Shown: in pieces, positions 8,957 through 18,528 of the stretch
How positions within the stretch are numbered: position 1 is the stretch's first letter
Layout of the letters: every line of letters starts with the position of its first letter
From: Lysobacter defluvii IMMIB APB-9 = DSM 18482
Lineage (GTDB): Bacteria; Pseudomonadota; Gammaproteobacteria; Xanthomonadales; Xanthomonadaceae
DNA length: 64,000 nt
Assembly: GCF_000423325.1 (NCBI RefSeq)
Contig: NZ_AUHT01000012.1
Span: forward strand, 156,893 to 220,892
Direction of reading: 5' to 3'
Translations under genes and position numbers: made by a program
The notes under the pieces: generated by a model
What the model was told of the DNA's origin: nothing
Database searches by the model: none
Seen by the model: only the letters and a program-made list of their open reading frames with translations

Positions 8957-10356
8957 GCACGATCTGGGTGGTGGACGACGACCGCGGGGTGCGCTTCGTG
9001 CTCGCCACCGCCCTGCGCGAGGCCGGGCACGAGGTCGAGGAGTTCGAGCGTGCGGCGGCGGTGCTGGCGGCGCTCGGCGAGGGCGCCCCGGACCTGCTGT
9101 TCACCGATGTCCGGATGCCGGGCGAGGACGGGCTCGCGCTGCTGCAGCGGCTGCGCGAAATCGCGCCGGGCCTGCCGGTGGTGGTGATGAGCGCCTACAC
9201 CGACGTGGCCACTACCGCCGGGGCGTTCCGCGGCGGCGCGCACGAGTACCTGGCCAAGCCGTTCGACCTCGATGATGCCGTGGCGCTGGCGGCGCGGACG
9301 CTGGCGGGAGCCGGCGCCGCCACCGATGCAGAGACGGCGCCCACGTCCCGCCGCGGCGGCGACGCCCTGCTTGGTACGTCCCCGCCCATGCGCGAGCTGT
9401 TCCGCGCGATCGGCCGGCTTGCCCAGGCCCCGGTGCCGGTGCTGGTCACCGGCGAGACCGGAACCGGCAAGGAGCTGGTCGCCCGCGCGCTGCATCGCGA
9501 GTCGCCGCGGGCTGCGCGGCCGTTCGTGGCGATCAACACCGCGGCAATTCCTGCCGACCTGCTGGAAAGCGAGCTGTTCGGTCACGAGGCGGGCGCGTTC
9601 ACCGGCGCGCAGCGACGCCGGACCGGGCGGTTCGAGCAGGCCAACGGCGGCACGCTGTTCCTGGACGAGATCGGCGACATGCCGGCGGCGCTGCAGACCC
9701 GACTGCTGCGCGTGCTGGCCGAGGGCGAGTTCTTCCGGGTCGGCGGGCGAGAACTGGTCCGGGTGGACGTGCGGGTCATCGCCGCCACCCACCAGGACCT
9801 CGAATCTTTGGTGGAGCAGGGGCGCTTCCGGGCCGACCTGCTGCACCGGCTGGACGTGGTGCGCCTGCGGCTGCCGCCCCTGCGCGAACGCCCCGGGGAC
9901 ATCCCGGAGCTGGCCGCCCGCTTCCTGGAGCAGGCCGCCGCCCGCCTGGGCGCGGCGCCGCGACGGGTGCGCCCGGACGCGCTCGAACGGCTGGCGGCGC
10001 ATCCATGGCCCGGCAACGTGCGCGAGCTGGAGAACCTGTGCTGGCGGCTGGCGACGCTGGCACCGGACGTGCCGATCGACGCCCGGCAGGTCGATGCGCT
10101 GCTTGGTCGTGGCGCGCCCGGCGAAGCCGCCCCGGATCCAGGGCAGGACTGGACACGCGGACTGGCGGACTGGGTACGCGATCGGCTGGAGGCGGGTACC
10201 CCGGACGTCCACGCCCGCGCGCTGGAGCGCTTCGAGCAGGCCGTGTTCGAGGCCGCCCTGGCCCAGGCCGGCGGCAACCGCAGCGAGGCCGCCGCGCGGC
10301 TCGGCATCGGCCGCAACACCCTCGGGCGCAAGCTCGGCCCGCGCACGGCGGAGTGA
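8953..10356 (+). CDS. ntrC: Nitrogen regulation response regulator NtrC (sigma-54 activator)
   Basis: A 467-residue activator of sigma-54 promoters. The receiver domain has DDD near the start, the phospho-acceptor Asp52 in [11 protein letters not shown] and the conserved Lys in AKPFDL. The AAA+ domain carries Walker A GETGTGKE (about 167-174), the sigma-54 contact loop GAFTGA (214-219) and FLDEIGDM. The C-terminus holds a Fis-type helix-turn-helix ([20 protein letters not shown]). Start ATG 8953 overlaps the ntrB stop. With ntrB and the distant P-II gene it forms the nitrogen cascade expected to regulate glnA. Confidence 0.97.
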   Translation: MSTIWVVDDDRGVRFVLATALREAGHEVEEFERAAAVLAALGEGAPDLLFTDVRMPGEDGLALLQRLREIAPGLPVVVMSAYTDVATTAGAFRGGAHEYLAKPFDLDDAVALAARTLAGAGAATDAETAPTSRRGGDALLGTSPPMRELFRAIGRLAQAPVPVLVTGETGTGKELVARALHRESPRAARPFVAINTAAIPADLLESELFGHEAGAFTGAQRRRTGRFEQANGGTLFLDEIGDMPAALQTRLLRVLAEGEFFRVGGRELVRVDVRVIAATHQDLESLVEQGRFRADLLHRLDVVRLRLPPLRERPGDIPELAARFLEQAAARLGAAPRRVRPDALERLAAHPWPGNVRELENLCWRLATLAPDVPIDARQVDALLGRGAPGEAAPDPGQDWTRGLADWVRDRLEAGTPDVHARALERFEQAVFEAALAQAGGNRSEAAARLGIGRNTLGRKLGPRTAE

Positions 10357-10431
10357 TTCACCGCATCCAGCGCGCGGTTGCGGTAGCGTTCTCCGGCTGT
10401 CCTACCCCGCATCACCGACAGGAGAATCGCG

Positions 10432-11031
10432 ATGACCCCGATCCGTACCCTGCTCCTCGCCGCCGGCGTGGCCGGCCTCGCCGCCTGCGCCAGCACCCCG
10501 CAGGAGAGCGCCACGACCGCGACCACCGGCGCAACGTCGGCCGCCCAGGCGCCGACTGCCATGGCCACCGCCTCGACCGTCCACAACGCGCGCGTGAACC
10601 TGTCCGCCGCCTCCGGCAGCCTGGTCAGCGGCACGCTGGACGTGATGGCCATGGGCGACGGCCTGCACCTGACCGGCGAGATCGGTGGGCTGACCCCCAA
10701 CGGCACCCACGCGATCCACATCCACGAGAAGGGCGACTGCAGCGCCGCGGACGCGACCAGCGCCGGCGGCCACTTCAACCCGCACGGCAACCCGCACGGG
10801 CGCGCCGGGCACGGCGCCCACCACGGCGGCGACATGGACAACATCGTGGCCGACGCCGAAGGCGTGGCGCGGGTCGACGTGCATGCGATGGGCGTGGTGC
10901 TCGGCGGCGGAGCGCCCAACGATGCGCTGGGCAAGGCGGTGATCGTGCACGGCGGGGCCGATGACTACACCAGCCAGCCCACCGGCGATGCAGGGAACCG
11001 CATCGCCTGCGGCATCATCCGCGCGCAGTGA
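10432..11031 (+). CDS. sodC: Cu/Zn superoxide dismutase, predicted lipoprotein
   Basis: Dismutates superoxide in the envelope. Preceded by AGGAGA. The N-terminus is a lipoprotein signal ending in LAAC, so the mature protein is probably lipid-anchored. A Thr/Ala-rich linker leads to the catalytic domain. Copper and zinc ligands are visible in [32 protein letters not shown] and [11 protein letters not shown], and the disulfide partner Cys is in RIACGIIR. Length 199 residues. The GTG of the following acetyltransferase overlaps its stop by 4 bases. Confidence 0.95.
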   Translation: MTPIRTLLLAAGVAGLAACASTPQESATTATTGATSAAQAPTAMATASTVHNARVNLSAASGSLVSGTLDVMAMGDGLHLTGEIGGLTPNGTHAIHIHEKGDCSAADATSAGGHFNPHGNPHGRAGHGAHHGGDMDNIVADAEGVARVDVHAMGVVLGGGAPNDALGKAVIVHGGADDYTSQPTGDAGNRIACGIIRAQ

Positions 11032-11528
11032 CCGAAGCCACGCGCCTGGTCGTCCGCGCCGCCGGTGCGGACGACGCCGACCTGCTCGCGGCCTGGGCGG
11101 TGGCCATGGCGCGCGAGACCGAGGGCCGTGAACTCGATCCCGCGACCGTGCTGGCCGGGGTCAGCGCGGGAATCGCCGATCCCGCCCGGGCCCGCTACTT
11201 CGTCGCCGCCCGCCAGGCCGTGGCCGGCGGGCGCGAGACCCTGTCCGAGCCCGTCGGCACGCTGATGCTCACCCGTGAGTGGAGCGACTGGCGCAACGGC
11301 GAGTGGTGGTGGATCCAGAGCGTCTACGTCGTGCCGGGCCGGCGTCGCAGGGGCGTCTTCCGCGCGCTGTACCGGCACGTGGAGGCACTGGCCCGGGAGA
11401 CCGCGGGGGTGGTCGGGCTGCGCCTGTACGTGGAGCGCGACAACGCCGACGCCCGGCGCACCTACGAGGCGCTGGGGATGGTGGACGCCGGCTACGACCT
11501 CCTCGAGGCCGAATACACCGCCGGCTAG
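11028..11528 (+). CDS. GNAT family N-acetyltransferase
   Basis: A 166-residue protein beginning at GTG 11028, which overlaps the sodC stop. The GNAT acetyl-CoA site is seen in SVYVVPGRRRRGVFRALY (R/Q-x-x-G-x-G/A variant), followed by a C-terminal Y-E-A-L-G-M segment typical of motif B. Acceptor substrate unknown. Coupling to sodC implies co-expression but not a shared pathway. Its 3' end overlaps the convergent gene at 11525 by 4 bases. Confidence 0.85.
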   Translation: MTEATRLVVRAAGADDADLLAAWAVAMARETEGRELDPATVLAGVSAGIADPARARYFVAARQAVAGGRETLSEPVGTLMLTREWSDWRNGEWWWIQSVYVVPGRRRRGVFRALYRHVEALARETAGVVGLRLYVERDNADARRTYEALGMVDAGYDLLEAEYTAG

Positions 11529-12442
11529 GCCAGGGCGGTCCGGCAGTCCTCGCCGCGCGCGCAATGCACGAACGTGACCGGGATGCCATGCGCCGCCAGC
11601 ACGGTGCCGAACTGGCGCTGGCGCGCCTCGAAGTGCTGGTGCATCCGCTGCAGGCGCGCGCGTTCCTGTTCGTCGCGGTGGTCCGCGCCGCCGCCGTAGC
11701 GGTCGTACCAGGCGGCCGGGTCCAGCATCGCGATGCGTACCTCGCCGCCGCTGAAGTGCAGCAGCGGCTCCGGCAGTTCGTCGACCCAAACCTGCTCGCC
11801 GGGTGCCAGCAGGGCGGTCTCGATCACCGGCCACAGCGGGGCCAGGCCGGCGTGGTCATACTGCATCGCGGTCATCGCCAGCAGGTCGTGCACGGTCATG
11901 TAGCGGGCGTGCTCGACCTGCAGGCCGAACGCGTCCTGCGCCGCCAGCGCGGTGTCGGCGCCGGCCATGCCGGTCTCCAGCAGGTCGGCCTCGAAGATCG
12001 CCGACACCCGCGCGGTCGCCTGCTCCGGGCCGGACAGCACGAAGGGCACCAGCCGCAGCGGCCCGCCGGCATGTTCCGCCGAAGGCGACAGCGCGCCGGG
12101 CAGCTTGCCCTCGTGGCTGCCGAAGGCGATCACCCGGCCCTCGCCGGCACCGATGCCGCTGCGCGGCGCGCGCGCGGCAAGCTGGTCCAGTTCGGCGTGC
12201 AGCGGCCAGGCCGGGCGCAGCAGTTCGATGGGGTCGTAGTGCGCGCCGACGGTGACCAGTTCCAGCGTGGCGGCGTCCGGCGCGAGCTTGGCCAGGTCGC
12301 GTGCGACCAGCCCGGCGAGGGTCTCCACCTCGGTCCGGGCCAGCGCGTCGCGGCCCACCGGGGACAGCCCGGTCAGCTCCAGCGCCAGGGCGCCGAGGAC
12401 CCGCGGAGTGCCCGCGGACGGGGAATTCTGGGATGCAGGCAT
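11525..12442 (-). CDS. Conserved hypothetical protein
   Basis: A 305-residue protein I do not recognise. It has no signal peptide or membrane segment. The sequence holds VTVGAHYDPIELLRPAWPLHAEL, GRVIAFGSHEGKLPG and EVRIAMLDPAAWYDRYGG, with a charged helical C-terminus and the final segment VTFVHCARGEDCRT. The coding bias (GC-rich third positions) matches its neighbours, supporting a real gene. It converges on the GNAT gene and is divergent from the thiolase. Confidence 0.7.
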   Translation of the reverse strand: MPASQNSPSAGTPRVLGALALELTGLSPVGRDALARTEVETLAGLVARDLAKLAPDAATLELVTVGAHYDPIELLRPAWPLHAELDQLAARAPRSGIGAGEGRVIAFGSHEGKLPGALSPSAEHAGGPLRLVPFVLSGPEQATARVSAIFEADLLETGMAGADTALAAQDAFGLQVEHARYMTVHDLLAMTAMQYDHAGLAPLWPVIETALLAPGEQVWVDELPEPLLHFSGGEVRIAMLDPAAWYDRYGGGADHRDEQERARLQRMHQHFEARQRQFGTVLAAHGIPVTFVHCARGEDCRTALA

Positions 12443-12580
12443 GGATTCCTGAAGAAACGGTACGCAGGCGTTTGGTGACGCAAAGGGGCGGCGCTACACT
12501 CGGGCCATTATGCCTGCCGGGGCATGTCGCCGCGGCCCGGGCGACCACATACGGCCACTGGCCGACCGCGAGGTGACCCG

Positions 12581-13858
12581 ATGCGTCCAGTCCGCCCCGT
12601 AGCCATCCTTGGCGGCGTGCGAATCCCGTTCTGCCGGCAGAACACCGCCTACGCGGACGTCGGCAACCTCGGCATGTCGGTGCGGACCCTGGGCGCGCTG
12701 GTGGAGAAGTTCGGGCTGCACGGCCAGGTGCTTGGCGAAGTGGCCATGGGCGCGGTCATCAAGCACTCCTCGGACTGGAACCTCGGCCGCGAGGCAGCGC
12801 TGTCGTCCGGCCTGTCGCCGTTGACGCCGGGCATCACCATGCAGCGCGCCTGCGGCACCTCGCTGGACACCATCAACACCGTGGCCGCCAAGATCGCCAC
12901 CGGGCAGATCGAGGCCGGCATCGGCGGCGGCAGCGACACCACCTCCGACGTGCCCATCGTCTACGGCAAGGAGCTGCGCCGGCGCCTGCTGGCCGCCAAC
13001 GCGGCCAAGGACCCGAAGGGCAAGCTGGCGCAGTTCCGCGGCTTTGGCCTGGGCGAGCTCAAGCCCGAGTTCCCCGGCGTGGGCGAGCCACGCACCGGCA
13101 AGTCGATGGGCGAGCACTGCGAGGACATGGCCAAGCAGTGGAACATCAGCCGCGACTCGCAGGACGAGTGGGCGCTGGCGTCGCACCTCAAGCTCGCCGC
13201 CGCCTACGAGCGCGGCTTCTTCGACGACCTGGTGGTCAGCTTCCGCGGCGTGTCGCGCGACAACGTGCTGCGCCCGGACACCTCGCTGGAGAAGCTGGCG
13301 ACGCTGAAGCCCGCCTTCGACCGCAACTCCGGCCGCGGCACCCTGACCGCCGGCAACTCCACCCCGCTGACCGACGGCGCCGCCGCCTGCCTGCTGGCGA
13401 CCGACGAGTGGGCCGCCGAGCACGGCCACGAGGTGCTGTGCCACCTGCGCGACGTGCACGTGGCCGCGGTCGACTTCGTCCACGGCGAAGGCCTGCTGAT
13501 GGCCCCGACCGTGGCCGTGCCGCAGATGCTCGCGCGCAACGGCCTGACCCTGCAGGACTTCGACTTCTACGAGATCCACGAAGCCTTCGCCGCCCAGGTG
13601 CTGTGCACCCTGCGCGCCTGGGAGAGCGAGGAGTACTGCCGCACCCGCCTGGGCCTGGACCAGCCGCTGGGGCGGATCGACCCGGAGAAGATCAACCCCA
13701 ACGGCTCCTCGCTGGCGACCGGGCATCCGTTCGCGGCGACGGGCGCGCGGATCGTGGCCACCGCGGCGAAGGAGCTGAAGGCGCGCGGGGGCGGGCGGTG
13801 CCTGGTGTCGATCTGTACTGCGGGGGGGATGGGGGTTGTGGCGATCCTGGAGCGCTAG
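12581..13858 (+). CDS. Acetyl-CoA C-acyltransferase (thiolase, FadI/AtoB-like)
   Basis: A 425-residue thiolase that condenses or cleaves acyl-CoA. ATG 12581 follows GAGGTG. The nucleophilic Cys91 lies in QRACGTSLD. The C-terminal part has HEAFAAQ, NGSSLATGHPFAATGAR (catalytic His) and the second active Cys in ICTAGGMG. An internal Lys/Arg-rich insertion after residue 130 and the overall length are closer to the FadI-type beta-oxidation enzyme than to OleA, which is shorter. It is not the missing olefin-synthesis OleA. It stands as a single transcription unit next to the lower-GC block. Confidence 0.9.
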   Translation: MRPVRPVAILGGVRIPFCRQNTAYADVGNLGMSVRTLGALVEKFGLHGQVLGEVAMGAVIKHSSDWNLGREAALSSGLSPLTPGITMQRACGTSLDTINTVAAKIATGQIEAGIGGGSDTTSDVPIVYGKELRRRLLAANAAKDPKGKLAQFRGFGLGELKPEFPGVGEPRTGKSMGEHCEDMAKQWNISRDSQDEWALASHLKLAAAYERGFFDDLVVSFRGVSRDNVLRPDTSLEKLATLKPAFDRNSGRGTLTAGNSTPLTDGAAACLLATDEWAAEHGHEVLCHLRDVHVAAVDFVHGEGLLMAPTVAVPQMLARNGLTLQDFDFYEIHEAFAAQVLCTLRAWESEEYCRTRLGLDQPLGRIDPEKINPNGSSLATGHPFAATGARIVATAAKELKARGGGRCLVSICTAGGMGVVAILER

Positions 13859-13976
13859 GTCTCACATCTGTTTCTGCTCTTCGGCGTCATCAGCAACTAG
13901 TCGGCGGGACGTCCACGATGCCGTACGCATGGCGCGAGCAACAATGAGATCTGCCGCCCGGCGCTTACTCTGCATT

Positions 13977-14189
13977 TCAATTGGACAGGCCAGTTGGCTT
14001 TCGAGTTGGTGTAGCTCCGGCAACGCGTTGCCCGGTGATCTCTTCGTATACCTCTTGACGATGTACCTCGACGACCCTCGGCGCCGTTACACCCAAGCGG
14101 ACTTGCTTACCGTTGATCGCTAGGACAGTTACTCGGATGTCAGTACCCACGGTGACAGCTTCACCAGGACGGCGACTAATGATGAGCAT
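13977..14189 (-). CDS. CsrA/RsmA family carbon storage regulator (divergent paralogue)
   Basis: A 70-residue RNA-binding protein starting at ATG 14189 with AAAGGA about a dozen bases upstream. MLIISRRPGEAVTVG, the RNA-contact segment VRLGVTAP and VEVHRQEVYEEI match CsrA along its length. Compared with the usual xanthomonad housekeeping CsrA (MLILTRR..., INAPKDVAVHREEIY) it differs at many positions and has its own C-terminal tail GATPTRKPTGLSN, so it is probably an extra copy. It would bind GGA motifs in message leaders. It lies downstream of and co-oriented with the helicase gene in the lower-GC block. Confidence 0.85.
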   Translation of the reverse strand: MLIISRRPGEAVTVGTDIRVTVLAINGKQVRLGVTAPRVVEVHRQEVYEEITGQRVAGATPTRKPTGLSN

Positions 14190-14400
14190 GCTGGAGTCCA
14201 TTCCTTTGATGTGTGACTCACCATATTCGGAGAGAGGCACCAGCGCCAGCATCTTCGCGACCTCGCCCCCGCGGCGGACTCTTTGACTCTGCTTGGGGGC
14301 TAGAACCGGGCGGCTGTAACCGGGATCTAAAGGCTCGGGCTGAAGCACAGCCAAAACCAGGACGCCGCCGATCCTGGGCGTTGCGTGGTCCTGAGCTTGT

Positions 14401-17211
14401 TCAGGCACGGAGAGAAGGGCGAGGCTGAGGGCGCGAGCGGACGAAGGTTATGGGGGAGGCAGCTCTTCGCCGTTCCGGTTTGTGCCGGCAGGCAGGGAAG
14501 TTTGAGCAGGCTCGAAACTCCCCATAAGGCCCAGTGCGTAAAACGATCACGCCTTGCTGGCATACGGGGCAGGGTTCTTCGCGCACGGCCTTGCCATCCA
14601 TGTCCGTGATCACCACGGCATTGTCTTCCTCAAGCTCTCGCACGAATGACGAACACTGGCCGCGCGCCGTAAACATCGCCACGCCTCGGCGCGCCCGAGT
14701 GAGCGCGACATAGAACAAGCGCCGCTCTTCACCCAGTGGGAACTCATCACCGCCGGGCATGGCCAGCGCCAGCACCGGATCGTCGGCTCGCGTGCTCGGG
14801 AAGCTGCGTCCGCGGTTGACGGTGAGCATCTCGGGCAGGATGACGTAGTCCGCTTCGCTGCCTTTGGAGCGGTGGATGGTCAGGAAGGAGATGTCTACGA
14901 ACCGCTCGAACCGTCCGCGTTGAACCGGCACGTACTGCCGGTCCGCGTTGTAGCGACCCAGGACATAGATCGAAACCTTGCCATTGCGCGCGGGGGGGAT
15001 GCTGCCGTCTTCCACCCCACGGGCCAGGCTCATCACGAACTGGTCGACGGCGTCAGCCAGCTTGTCTTTGTGGTCGACCTGGAAAGCTTGGAGCACGGGC
15101 CCCACTGTCGGTGCCACCGAGTGAACGCGCTTCACGATCTGCGCCGGGTTCTTGGAAACGAAGGCACTTGAGACGTCGCACAACGCCTGGGGACAGCGGA
15201 AGGTCTGTTCAAGCTTGAGTACTTGGCCGTGCCCGAACCAGTCCCGGAAGCCGGTCATGACGGACACGTCGGCCCCAGCGAAGCGATTGATCGATTGCCA
15301 GTCATCGCCTACTGCAAAGAAGAATCGGCCAGGCTGCTTCACCAAGGCTCGGCACAACCGGGCACGCGCGCGTGATGCGTCCTGGAACTCGTCGGCCATG
15401 ACCAGCTCATAAGGCGCCTCATAGCGGCCGGCTTCCAAGTGCTCTGCAGCCAGGTTGAGCATGTCCTCGAAATCAATCCCACCTTCGGCCGCCAACGCGG
15501 CGTCCCACGCTTCCATGACGGGCACCGCCAAGTCCAGGAACATCCGGTGCCGGAGCTCGGAAGCACCGTCGTGCTGGACCTCCAGCCGCTGATACAGAGC
15601 GGCCGGGGTCAAGCAGTTGCTCTTGGCGTGGCTCAAGAACGTGCGGATTAGGGCAGCGAGTTCCCGGGTGTCCATCGGCCTGAGCCCGTCATTGGGGATG
15701 GGGCGATCGGGGTTGGGATCGAGAACCAGCCCGCGCGACGTCAGCTCCGAGGCCAAGCGATCGAAGTCCTCGCCGCTTCGCAGCCCGTGTGAAGTGGTCT
15801 CGAAGAGCTCCGTTCCGTTCTGGGCATGCAAGGACCGCTTCCACTCCACGCCTTCCAAGTAGCCGTTGAAGTGCGCCGGCGCACGGCCGTGGGCATCCAG
15901 GGCGAAATGCTCGTGATACAGCGATATGCCGGGGTAGTAGAAGTCAGGCTTGTATTGGCGATGGTCCTTGTCGGCCGTGCTGAACTCGTACTGGGCCTCA
16001 TAGCGGTAGTCCACGCCATTGAGGAACAGCCAGTTGGCGATCATCACCTCTTCCTGGCTTCGAACCATCTCTCCGCGGGTGGTTCTCATCCCCGCGTTGC
16101 CCGCAGCGTCCCACACGTCGGCAGGTCCGTTGGAGCCGAAGGCAGGCAGGTCCCGTCCGAACACGAAGCGGAACAGATCCCACTTGGAGCGGAAGGCTGG
16201 GGACCGGTCCTTTAGGTCGTCGGCCAGCTCCATGAGCTTGCGAAAGCCTGCGGCCGTATCGACCGCCCAGTCGGGGATGTCCGGCTTCTCCCCCGTGGCC
16301 TTGCCGATGATGCTCAAGCCCAAGGCGTGGAAGGTGGAGGCTTCCACGCTCACTTCCTCCATACCCAGCCGAGCAAAGGACCGGGCGGCACGCTCCCTGA
16401 GCTCTTCCGCCGCCTGCTTGTTGAACGCCAGAAGCACGATGCGCTCGGGCGCCACAAATCCGCGGTGGATGGCGTAAGCCGCCTTGCCCACCATCGTTGA
16501 TGTCTTGCCCGACCCGGCTGAAGCCACCACCTGGACGCGGTTGTCGAAACACACCACCGCCCGGGCCTGCTCTGTGGTTAGTGGCTGACTTTCCACCCGA
16601 TCGAACAAGTCCTTGCACGCCACCAGCTCACGCTCGGTGTGGGTCTCGTTAAAGCGTGCCCAGTGCCGGGGCCAGTCCTGATCCCACCGGGCGACGTCTC
16701 GTTCCACGGCGGCCACATCCTTGAGCCGAGTCCGCACTCCGGGCTGATCCAGGCGCAAGCGCATCCCGGCGAGGTCTACTTGGGGCCGGGTTGCCAGCAA
16801 GGCTTGCTGACCTTCGTGGGTGAACCAGCGATGCTGCTCACGCGCAAGAGCCTCTTGGGCATCGACTTGGCTGAGCCAAGCCCGGACGTCCTCAAGTTCA
16901 CTGTTGAGAAGGGCTGCCGCTTCGCGCAGCCGCTTGTCCGCCAACGCGTGCTCCAGTGACTGGCGCAGCTCGTTCCCAGCTCTATTTGGCAGTCCGTCGA
17001 CCTTCACCGCAGCGGCGGTGGCGGGGTAGGCGGTGAAATCCGTCCAGAACGTGCCCGGCTGGAGCTGGTAGCCGGCTTCGTTCTCCACCTCGAGGCGGTG
17101 GTTGCGGCCCTCCACGGTCAAGGTGAGTTCCGAGCCGTCCAGCCGCAACCGCCAATCCCGAGAGCCCGTCAGTGTGCGGCCCCACCAAGATGGGCTCCAC
17201 TCTCTTGCCAT
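14401..17211 (-). CDS. HelD-like UvrD-family DNA helicase with embedded nuclease-like segment and C-terminal zinc ribbon
   Basis: A 936-residue superfamily 1A helicase resembling DNA helicase IV. After a ~200-residue N-terminal region comes LTTEQARAVV and Walker A ASAGSGKT (Lys at about 236), then LAFNKQAAEELRERA. The middle (about 390-440) carries YRYEAQYEF, QYKPDFYYPG and VEWKR, which looks like a PD-(D/E)xK nuclease fold. ADEFQD (Walker B), FAVGDDWQSINRF, LTIHRSKGSEAD and FYVALTRARRGV follow. The end has CPVCQQG and CSNFPAC, a topoisomerase-type C4 zinc ribbon. ATG 17211 was chosen; GTG 17220 is possible. A repair or defence role is open. Confidence 0.88.
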   Translation of the reverse strand: MAREWSPSWWGRTLTGSRDWRLRLDGSELTLTVEGRNHRLEVENEAGYQLQPGTFWTDFTAYPATAAAVKVDGLPNRAGNELRQSLEHALADKRLREAAALLNSELEDVRAWLSQVDAQEALAREQHRWFTHEGQQALLATRPQVDLAGMRLRLDQPGVRTRLKDVAAVERDVARWDQDWPRHWARFNETHTERELVACKDLFDRVESQPLTTEQARAVVCFDNRVQVVASAGSGKTSTMVGKAAYAIHRGFVAPERIVLLAFNKQAAEELRERAARSFARLGMEEVSVEASTFHALGLSIIGKATGEKPDIPDWAVDTAAGFRKLMELADDLKDRSPAFRSKWDLFRFVFGRDLPAFGSNGPADVWDAAGNAGMRTTRGEMVRSQEEVMIANWLFLNGVDYRYEAQYEFSTADKDHRQYKPDFYYPGISLYHEHFALDAHGRAPAHFNGYLEGVEWKRSLHAQNGTELFETTSHGLRSGEDFDRLASELTSRGLVLDPNPDRPIPNDGLRPMDTRELAALIRTFLSHAKSNCLTPAALYQRLEVQHDGASELRHRMFLDLAVPVMEAWDAALAAEGGIDFEDMLNLAAEHLEAGRYEAPYELVMADEFQDASRARARLCRALVKQPGRFFFAVGDDWQSINRFAGADVSVMTGFRDWFGHGQVLKLEQTFRCPQALCDVSSAFVSKNPAQIVKRVHSVAPTVGPVLQAFQVDHKDKLADAVDQFVMSLARGVEDGSIPPARNGKVSIYVLGRYNADRQYVPVQRGRFERFVDISFLTIHRSKGSEADYVILPEMLTVNRGRSFPSTRADDPVLALAMPGGDEFPLGEERRLFYVALTRARRGVAMFTARGQCSSFVRELEEDNAVVITDMDGKAVREEPCPVCQQGVIVLRTGPYGEFRACSNFPACRHKPERRRAASPITFVRSRPQPRPSLRA

Positions 17212-17780
17212 GCGCAGCACACGTCCCCCAAGGTAAGCCCACCCTCTGACGAGCAGTGGGCGGGCACCATCTTAGCGGAGTCAGGCGAAACGCCGGCGCT
17301 CGAACGCCTCGGGCTTGAGTCACCCCGAGTCGAGTCTCCCGCGTTTCGCTCGGCCGGGATCAGGTTGGCGGCACTTCGCGCGTGGAAGATGGAGCTCATG
17401 CTGAGTGGAGCCCCAGACTGGGTGCTCGGGCTCTCTATCTTCGTTCGCTGCGCGCGCTATTCCTTTCGTGCCAGAGGCCGCTTGCCATTTTGATTCGGCA
17501 TGCCTTGGTGCCATCAGACTCACGACAGGGCCGACGCTCCTTGACGGCAGCACGCGGCAGTACATGCCTGCGACGGTGCGTCGGTCCTTATCGCTAGACG
17601 CGCACGTATTCCCTCGGCCAGCAACCGCGGGGAGAGTTCTTCCCGCAAGTACGGGGCGCTGAAATTCTTGAAGGGGGCAGAGGGGCGGCCCCAAACCGGC
17701 GGTCCGCGCCAGTAGCCTTAGGCAGCGCGCTTCAGTTCACCCGGGATCCAAGCAGCACATCTAAGGGAGGTGTCAGCCGA
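17212..17780. other. Gene-free stretch in the accessory block
   Basis: About 570 bases between the helicase start and the stem-loop ahead of the membrane protein gene. Short open frames on both strands lack ribosome sites and plausible protein composition. No tRNA, insertion-sequence end or recognisable decayed gene was seen. Confidence 0.5.
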
Positions 17781-17819
17781 TGTTTGCCGTACACTGAGCC
17801 TGCCCGTGGTCGGCAAACA
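17781..17819 (+). promoter_or_regulatory. Perfect 9-base inverted repeat upstream of the membrane protein gene
   Basis: TGTTTGCCG at 17781-17789 is repeated inverted as CGGCAAACA at 17811-17819, with a 21-base gap. It lies 52 bases before the next start codon. It could be an operator or an RNA stem in the leader; there is no T tract, so a terminator is less likely. Confidence 0.45.
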
Positions 17820-17871
17820 AGTAGTCCAATGGGCGGAAAATGGGAGTGCCGGTTCAACAGGAGGGGGGCTC

Positions 17872-18528
17872 ATGAGAACTGTCGGCTTTTTGCTGTTGTT
17901 ACTGCTAGTGATCATAGCGGCAAGGCTCGCCGGGGGCACGGCTGGCCGAGTGGCTGCCGAAGAGAGCAGAAAGAGCGCGTCCGAGGACCTAGCCCACTTC
18001 ATCGGCGAATTGGAGAAGTTTGAACTGGCTTCGTCGCGACGGCAGCAGGCACTAAGGGATACATACGTGTCGGAGCTACAGGAAGGCGGGTGGGAATCGC
18101 TGTTCGACGCGGGAAGGATTAAGCAAGATGTCGGACTTGCTGAGACCTCCAGAATCGTAAATCGTGCGAAGGCCGCGTTAGGGAAATTCGAAGCTGGAGT
18201 GCTGGCATCAATGGAGACTAGCAGGCAACAGATCAACGCACTGGAAATCAGTGATCGAGAGAGATCAACGATGCTCTCTAGCTTTGATCGCGGAGCGAAG
18301 GCGAGCCACGAAACCCTAGCACTGGAGCATCGCTTGATACTCGAGGCTGAGTCCGTAGTGTCTCTACTCTCTTCGAATACGAGCTGGGCGGTCGAGGACG
18401 ATCGTTTTGTCCTTCAGGATCCGGAGCTTCGACGTGCAATTGGTGCACGCTTCCAGGAGATGGACGCGATTGCTTTGCGCCAGCAAAAGATCTACGAAGG
18501 CGCTAACTCTGACGCGCTCGCGCGGTAG
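17872..18528 (+). CDS. Hypothetical membrane-anchored protein
   Basis: A 218-residue protein starting at ATG 17872 behind a strong AGGAGGGG site. One N-terminal membrane segment (VGFLLLLLLVIIAARLAGG) is followed by a charged, mostly helical domain with possible coiled coil (SASEDLAHFIGELEKFE, SRRQQALRDTYVSELQEGG). The domain is probably periplasmic or membrane-proximal. I do not recognise a family. Codon use is less GC-biased than in the flanking core genes, as in the rest of this block. Confidence 0.65.
   Translation: MRTVGFLLLLLLVIIAARLAGGTAGRVAAEESRKSASEDLAHFIGELEKFELASSRRQQALRDTYVSELQEGGWESLFDAGRIKQDVGLAETSRIVNRAKAALGKFEAGVLASMETSRQQINALEISDRERSTMLSSFDRGAKASHETLALEHRLILEAESVVSLLSSNTSWAVEDDRFVLQDPELRRAIGARFQEMDAIALRQQKIYEGANSDALAR

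Noticed and set aside
8572..10212. Minus-strand frame of about 550 codons opposite ntrB and ntrC
   Set aside because: Both ntr genes have all family motifs in the plus strand; the opposite frame is a GC-bias artefact.
12581..13858. Thiolase as the missing OleA
   Set aside because: Its length (425) and its motifs are those of a degradative/biosynthetic acetyl-CoA acyltransferase, not the shorter OleA type.
14190..14408. N-terminal extension of the CsrA reading frame up to 14408
   Set aside because: The extra 73 residues have no similarity to CsrA and the family always begins at the MLI segment; the start was set at 14189.
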